Shown here piece after piece: positions 59,612 through 64,000 of a DNA stretch of 64,000 bases. The stretch spans positions 48,511,942-48,575,941 of the forward strand of contig NC_065542.1 in NCBI RefSeq assembly GCF_932294415.1, written 5' to 3'. Origin of the DNA: Quercus robur (Eukaryota > Streptophyta > Magnoliopsida > Fagales > Fagaceae). The position numbers were made by a program, and so were the translations under genes. How positions within the stretch are numbered: position 1 is the first letter of the stretch; each line of letters opens with the position of its first letter. The notes beneath the pieces were generated by a model. It searched no databases and had not been told where the DNA came from. It worked only from the letters and a program-made list of their open reading frames with translations.

Positions 59612-60384
59612 GAAGGAACAGAGAACTTTCCGTAATATCTAATATGTCCCTCGTAAATAAAAAATATTTACTATTTACCTTTTTTAAAGGGTTATAAACG
59701 TATAAGCACATACTTTTCTAGTTCCTTCTTTTCAAACCAAACAAGGGAAAAATAATTTGCTCAAAAAAAATGAAAAATAATATATTTTATCGATTCTTTC
59801 TTTCCTTTCCTTAACCAAAAATACCATAAAAAAAAAAAACCACCATCTCAACGTACCAAAAAATCCAAAGATTGATAATTATTATGTCTTCTAATTTTTT
59901 TTAAGCTATACTTTTTTTTAAAAAATCCATGAGACTAAAAAGGCCCATTCATTCCATCAATATCTTCATTTGAAGCCCAAAATCGAATCCACAACTTCCA
60001 TTTGTACCATATTTGTAAAAATTCAATCTGTAGTTTTTAGATCCGTTTTGTGTAATAATTTTTTTAATTAAAAGGTGTTTTTTTAAGAGAAAACTTTAAA
60101 GGTGGGTTAGTGCAGTTTAATGGAAATGATCTCAAGCAAGTTAAGGAGCCATTAGGCTCTCTCTCTTTTTTTTTGGTGGTAGAGAACGGAAATCATTTCA
60201 TTAACTTAAATTAGAGTTGAGGAACAGCCTCTCATAACATACACCTCATAACATACACCAGCTGAATCATACAACATTAACAAAATAATGTCCAGTGGGG
60301 CATTAGGCTCATTACAGCAAAATAGTAACGCAAATAAAAACTAGCCAAGCGGTATATTAAAAGTACAGATCTATTACAGTAATA
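59612..60384. other. Spacer between the CHIP pseudogene and the small membrane-protein gene
   Basis: AT-rich. A T run at about 60168-60177 followed by GAAATCATTTCATTAA could be the tail of an L1-type insert, but no body is recognisable. Confidence 0.3.
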
Positions 60385-60757
60385 CTAAGCAGAAGCAACT
60401 GGAACCATTGCGAGGGCGACTTCACTGGAGGTGTTAGTGTCACGATCGTTACCATCGACGCCACTGTCGGTCTGGCTTGAATTGCCGAAACATTTGCGAA
60501 TTTTGGCAATGATTACTGCGAAGATGAGTACGAAAAAGAGCGAAAGCGTAATCGCAATCACTTTGCCAACGGAAAGAGATCCTTCACTGTCACAAAAGAA
60601 AGTATATTCACAACCAAGAACAATTTTAAAAACAAAAACATAAATACGTTTAGCCATTTTACCTGTCACTTGTTGCAGAAGAAACAACCACCCACTGACA
60701 TAGTGTGCAGGAAGCGGGTGGAGCTAGCGTATTGGTAGAAGTAACAGGAACAGCCAT
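60385..60757 (-). CDS. Small single-pass membrane protein, unknown family
   Basis: Two exons: 60757-60663 (95 nt) and 60586-60385 (202 nt, TAG), joined in phase 2 across a 76-bp GT-AG intron, give 98 residues. The product starts MAVPVTSTNTLAPPASCTLC, has a hydrophobic segment VIAITLSLFFVLIFAVIIAK at about residues 40-59, then a basic KIRKCF stop-transfer, then an acidic Ser/Thr/Asp-rich tail (SSQTDSGVDGNDRDTNTSSE). The N terminus is probably outside or lumenal and the tail cytosolic. A cysteine pair (CTLC) lies before the membrane. Retaining the intron would give an alternative ORF to 60687. I recognise no family. The gene could be lineage-specific; the good splice sites and clean coding frame support it. 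Confidence 0.6.
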
Positions 60758-60874
60758 TTTCACTCAAGTTTTTGTTTAGTTGCCTTCACTCAAGTTTGCA
60801 AGTTTGTTTTGTCAAGTTTGCAAGTTTGTGCAGATTTAAGGAAAGAAACAACGACGAGCGTCATTGGATTATGG

Positions 60875-60993
60875 CACTTGCATGTTGTCGCTATCACTTG
60901 CATGTTGTCGCTATCACTCGCTGCATGTTGTCGCTATCACTTGCACTTGCTGCATGTTGTCGCTATCACTTGCTCACTTGCATGTTGTCGCTT
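60875..60993 (+). repeat. Minisatellite, five copies of GCATGTTGTCGCT
   Basis: Units CACTTGCATGTTGTCGCTAT are repeated with a 20-bp period, then longer spacing through extra CACTTGCT pieces. It lies 118 bases upstream of the ATG of the small membrane-protein gene. Three overlapping ORFs through it are products of the repeat. Confidence 0.85.
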
Positions 60994-61021
60994 TATTTCG
61001 GGTGCATTTTTCAGTGTTTTC

Positions 61022-61206
61022 TTTTGGTAGAAAAAGAATTTCATTAAAACTAAGAAAACAACACAGAAGAAGACCAACGTATTATAGAATACAATCCATT
61101 CAAATCATGACTAAAGCTACTCTCTAGCTCCACGTGGCACCTTTCCTAGCAAGCCCATCAGCGCATTTGTTTGATTCACAGTAACAGTGCTTGAACTGAA
61201 TTTTTC
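61022..61206 (-). mobile_element. L1 LINE 3' end (RNase H remnant)
   Basis: The minus strand encodes HCYCESNKCADGLARKGATW and a stop. This is the usual C-terminal RNase H end of plant L1 ORF2 (REANxCADxLA). A short 3' UTR and an A-rich end at about 61022 follow. Confidence 0.75.
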
Positions 61207-61250
61207 AGTGTAAAATATTTTGCCGGGAGTCGCTATCAAACGCACCCTTA

Positions 61251-61965
61251 GGCTCCGTTTGGTTAGGGTGAAAGTGGGATGAAAACTAAAGAGAGGAATA
61301 CAGGAAAGAAAATGATGTCTTGTTTGGATAGGAAAAGAAAACATAGTGGATGGAAAATGTTAAAGAAAAAAAATCCACCCGGCCACAAATTTTTTTGGGA
61401 AAGGGGGGCTTAACACTTAAATTACATATTTACCCTCTTATTTGTGTGTTATGGGAACTTGCGTGCTTGACTTGTGAGTTAGGTACTTGACTCCTTGTCT
61501 TTTCCTTTTCTTTTTTTTTAAATTCTTTTCTTTTGTGTTCATACAATACTCTTTCTTTTTTCAATTGTTTTGGTTTTTTTTTTTTTTTTTTTTTTTTGAT
61601 ATAAAAAAAATTGTTTTATTTTTTATTTTTTGAAAAAAAAAAGTTTTGGGTTCTTGAACTTCTTATCCTCTTTTTATTTTCTTTTTTTAATGAAGAAATC
61701 ATTCATACATATTTTTTAAATAAAATATAATGCATTATTTTTGTTTTACCTAAATTGGATATAATGGTAATTTTATACAAACTTTATTTTCTATCCTCCC
61801 ACTTTTCTTCTCAACCAAATAAAAGAATTTTCTATCCCTCTATTTTTCTACCCTCCCAACCAAACACATACGAGAGAATACTAAATTTTTTCTATCCTTC
61901 CACTTTTCTATCCTCTCTCCAATTTATATCCTCGCACTTTTCCACTCCCCCAACCAAATGGACCC
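61251..61965. mobile_element. Harbinger-like MITE with TTA TSD
   Basis: GGCTCCGTTTGGTTAGG at the left and CAACCAAATGGACCC at the right are inverted, flanked by TTA (61248-61250, 61966-61968). Same family as 38312-39068. Confidence 0.75.
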
Positions 61966-61968
61966 TTA

Positions 61969-63170
61969 AAATGACTAGCATGTTTGCCTTTTAGTTTTGT
62001 GGATTTTGTGGACGTTTTGCGAGAAAGTAGCGGATGCATTGAAATGATTAGTTACAATTAATACTCCTTAAAATTGTTAACAAAGCTCAAATCTAAATAG
62101 TAAATGCATGATGTGGGACTCTTCACACATTTACACAACACATATAATCAATTAAATTAGGGCATCATATTGACAAAAATGTGCAAAACGGAGTGGAACA
62201 ATATATTCAAAGGTTGAGATTAAATGGACTATAGAGCATCAAGGGCTGAGATTTAGATGAAAGAGTAAGCGCCTTTCAAAATAAATATAAATGGAAGAAT
62301 AAAGACCATTAATCTCCGGGTGAGTAGTGGTATGATTTTATTATTATTATTTTGGGTAAATTCCTTTAACATAGCATGAGATCTGAACTAATACCAACTA
62401 GATTAAAAACTAATCAATTTGATTTCTAAAATCAACTTAGTCCCTAAATACTATTGAGAAAAATAATTAATTGGTCTAACAATGTTGAGGAACTAAGTTG
62501 GGTTTCAAGTTTAGCGGGTGGAGCTAGTGTATTGGTAGATGTAACAGGAACAGCCATGAGTCCAACCTTTCAAGTTTCTATCTTTAACTTTCAAGTTTGG
62601 TTTTGGTTTAATTGCCCTGACTACAGGTTTGAAAATATAAGTTTTTTTTTTTTGAGGAAATAATTAAGGTGATACAAAGTGTGAAAGGAATAGTGTCTTG
62701 AAAATATAAGTTTTTGTTAACTATCTTCTTCTTCTTTTTTTTTTTTTTTAGAAATGTAGAAATGTTTAACTTGAGCTCTACTTTTCTTTTTTTTTCTATT
62801 TTAAACGTAAGCGCGTTGTTAACTATCTTTTCTATTTTTATCCATTTTTTAGAAAGTGCATTGTTACTATCTTTTTTATTTTATTTTTCTATATTTTAGA
62901 TATGTTTGAGATGCATTTATTTATAGTTTGTTCTAGTTTAAAGCCAAGGGCAAAAGCACAGTGTGGTTGTCTCTGGATAATTTTGTTACTATTTACTTGA
63001 TTAATATCCACAAAATACTTGGTATTATTTTGTGTTGTTTGCGCATTTCTTTCCTACTTCTTTTTTTTTCCTCTTAGGCTGCACTTTGCAGAGTTAAAAA
63101 TATAGCTAGTGGTGTATGCGCTTATATATATATATAGACACATACACTATAGAAACTTGAAATTAGATCC
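61969..63170. other. AT-rich spacer
   Basis: Apart from the 45-bp exon fragment there are only T-rich tracts and simple repeats. No gene seen. Confidence 0.4.
62513..62557 (-). pseudogene. Duplicated start of the small membrane-protein gene
   Basis: ATG at 62557 followed by MAVPVTSTNTLAPPA is nearly identical to the first 15 codons at 60757-60713. It then diverges abruptly with no splice site. Upstream TTTCAAGTTT repeats also recall the gene's 5' flank. Confidence 0.7.
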
Positions 63171-63621
63171 TACGGCCCCTGTTTGGTAGACTATCTAAAT
63201 AACATATTTTCAGTTTTTAAATAATATTACACACTTTTTCACACACTTTTTTATTCACTCGTATTTCAAAAAATTACAAACAATATTACTCAAACTCCTC
63301 TAGAGTCCTAAAAATCTTAAAACTGGAATTCTAAGCCTAATTTCTAATAAAGGTAAAAGTAGAGAACATAAGAGACAACGGGGCCTGTTTTGAGGCCAAT
63401 GAATTTTTTGTGTGATCTAGTTACACCATGGCCCTTTTCAGTACAGTGAGATATTGTTTCATTATAAAAAGAAAAAAGAAAAAAACTATTGTGGGATATT
63501 TCTAAAATTTTCCTATTCATGATATAATCATTGCTTGTGATGACAATCATTTGGCCCCAGCATCAAATTTTTTTTTTTTTGAAAGATCCCAGGATTCCCA
63601 GCATCAAATTTCTCCTTGTAG

Positions 63622-63725
63622 GCTTTTTTTTTTTTTTGCTGGGTAATTATTTATATAGGGGGTAGAACCCCTGAATTGAAAGTCACTGGTAAGACCGGGT
63701 ATCACTTGAACCAACAGGCCGGTGG
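63622..63725 (-). mobile_element. tRNA-derived SINE, 13-bp TSD
   Basis: GGGGTTCTACCCCC (B box) and a degenerate A box on the minus strand, with a poly(A) tail. Exact TTTCTCCTTGTAG lies at 63609-63621 and 63726-63738. Same family as 57092-57196. Confidence 0.85.
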
Positions 63726-64000
63726 TTTCTCCTTGTAGACTTGTAGTAGCACAATTTTTTTTTTTTGATGGGGATAGCAAAAATAAGTGAAACCAATCAC
63801 ATTACTCTGATGTGACAATAAATTATGTAAATAGTTAATTAATTCAATTTTTCTCAAGCCATTATTCAAAAAGTATAGCTGCTGGACAGCTGGAGGGTAG
63901 GACCGGTAGGCTAGGGATGGCTATGATTTTCTACAAGCACCCTTCTAATAATATCCTCATAAAAAGGTGAAGAAATAGGGTAATATTTCTGTGTTTATCT

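Noticed and set aside
60875..60993. CRISPR-like repeat spacing
   Set aside because: Repeats are tandem with no unique spacers of constant length, in a plant nuclear context.
60772..61127. Three overlapping ORFs with repeated CCRY/HVVAIT motifs
   Set aside because: They translate the minisatellite in three frames, so they are repeat artefacts.

Overview
This window looks like nuclear DNA of a dicot plant, probably a woody one. It is AT-rich, its genes are intron-containing or single-exon plant types, and it has small LTR, MITE, SINE and L1 insertions and long A/T homopolymers. Two MITE families that open with GTCCGTTTGG-type ends are of a kind I associate with rosid trees such as Fagaceae, but nothing here fixes the species. 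No organellar, bacterial or viral segment was recognised.

Layout. 1-12.8 kb holds two copies, both on the minus strand, of part of a multi-exon gene I cannot name. Copy B (7.1-12.8 kb) has exons with consistent phases. Copy A (1-2.35 kb) is broken, and next to it lies a MAPKKK17/18-type kinase gene with a C-terminal frameshift (3.69-4.79 kb). 14.5-17.7 kb is a small array of plant defensin genes, with two recognisable copies, both broken, plus promoter relics. 21.7-23.2 kb is an intact two-exon VOC/glyoxalase-fold gene of the At5g48480 type. 23.4-40.3 kb is a gene-free array of duplicated blocks whose first element is the 5' flank of that VOC gene. It has a dimeric higher-order structure and is studded with datable transposon insertions. 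40.375-42.07 kb holds a tRNA-Lys(UUU) gene followed 189 bp later by the start of an intact single-exon P-class PPR gene. 43.5-57 kb contains two F-box/DUF295-like (KIB1-4) pseudogenes, one split by an L1 fragment, with duplicated flanking fragments in permuted order. 57.3-59.6 kb is the 5' half of a CHIP (TPR/U-box E3 ligase) pseudogene that still keeps its introns. 60.39-60.76 kb is a two-exon gene for a small single-pass membrane protein, with a minisatellite upstream and a duplicated piece of its first exon 1.8 kb away.

Genes that look intact are the VOC protein, the PPR protein, tRNA-Lys and the small membrane protein; copy B of the unnamed gene may be functional. No pathway links them. 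The interest lies mostly in genome structure: the higher-order array next to the VOC promoter, three solo LTRs with target-site duplications (one is 198 bp and carries a USE/TATA pair with snRNA-promoter spacing), several nested insertions, and paralogous pseudogene pairs whose lesions differ and so can be read against each other.
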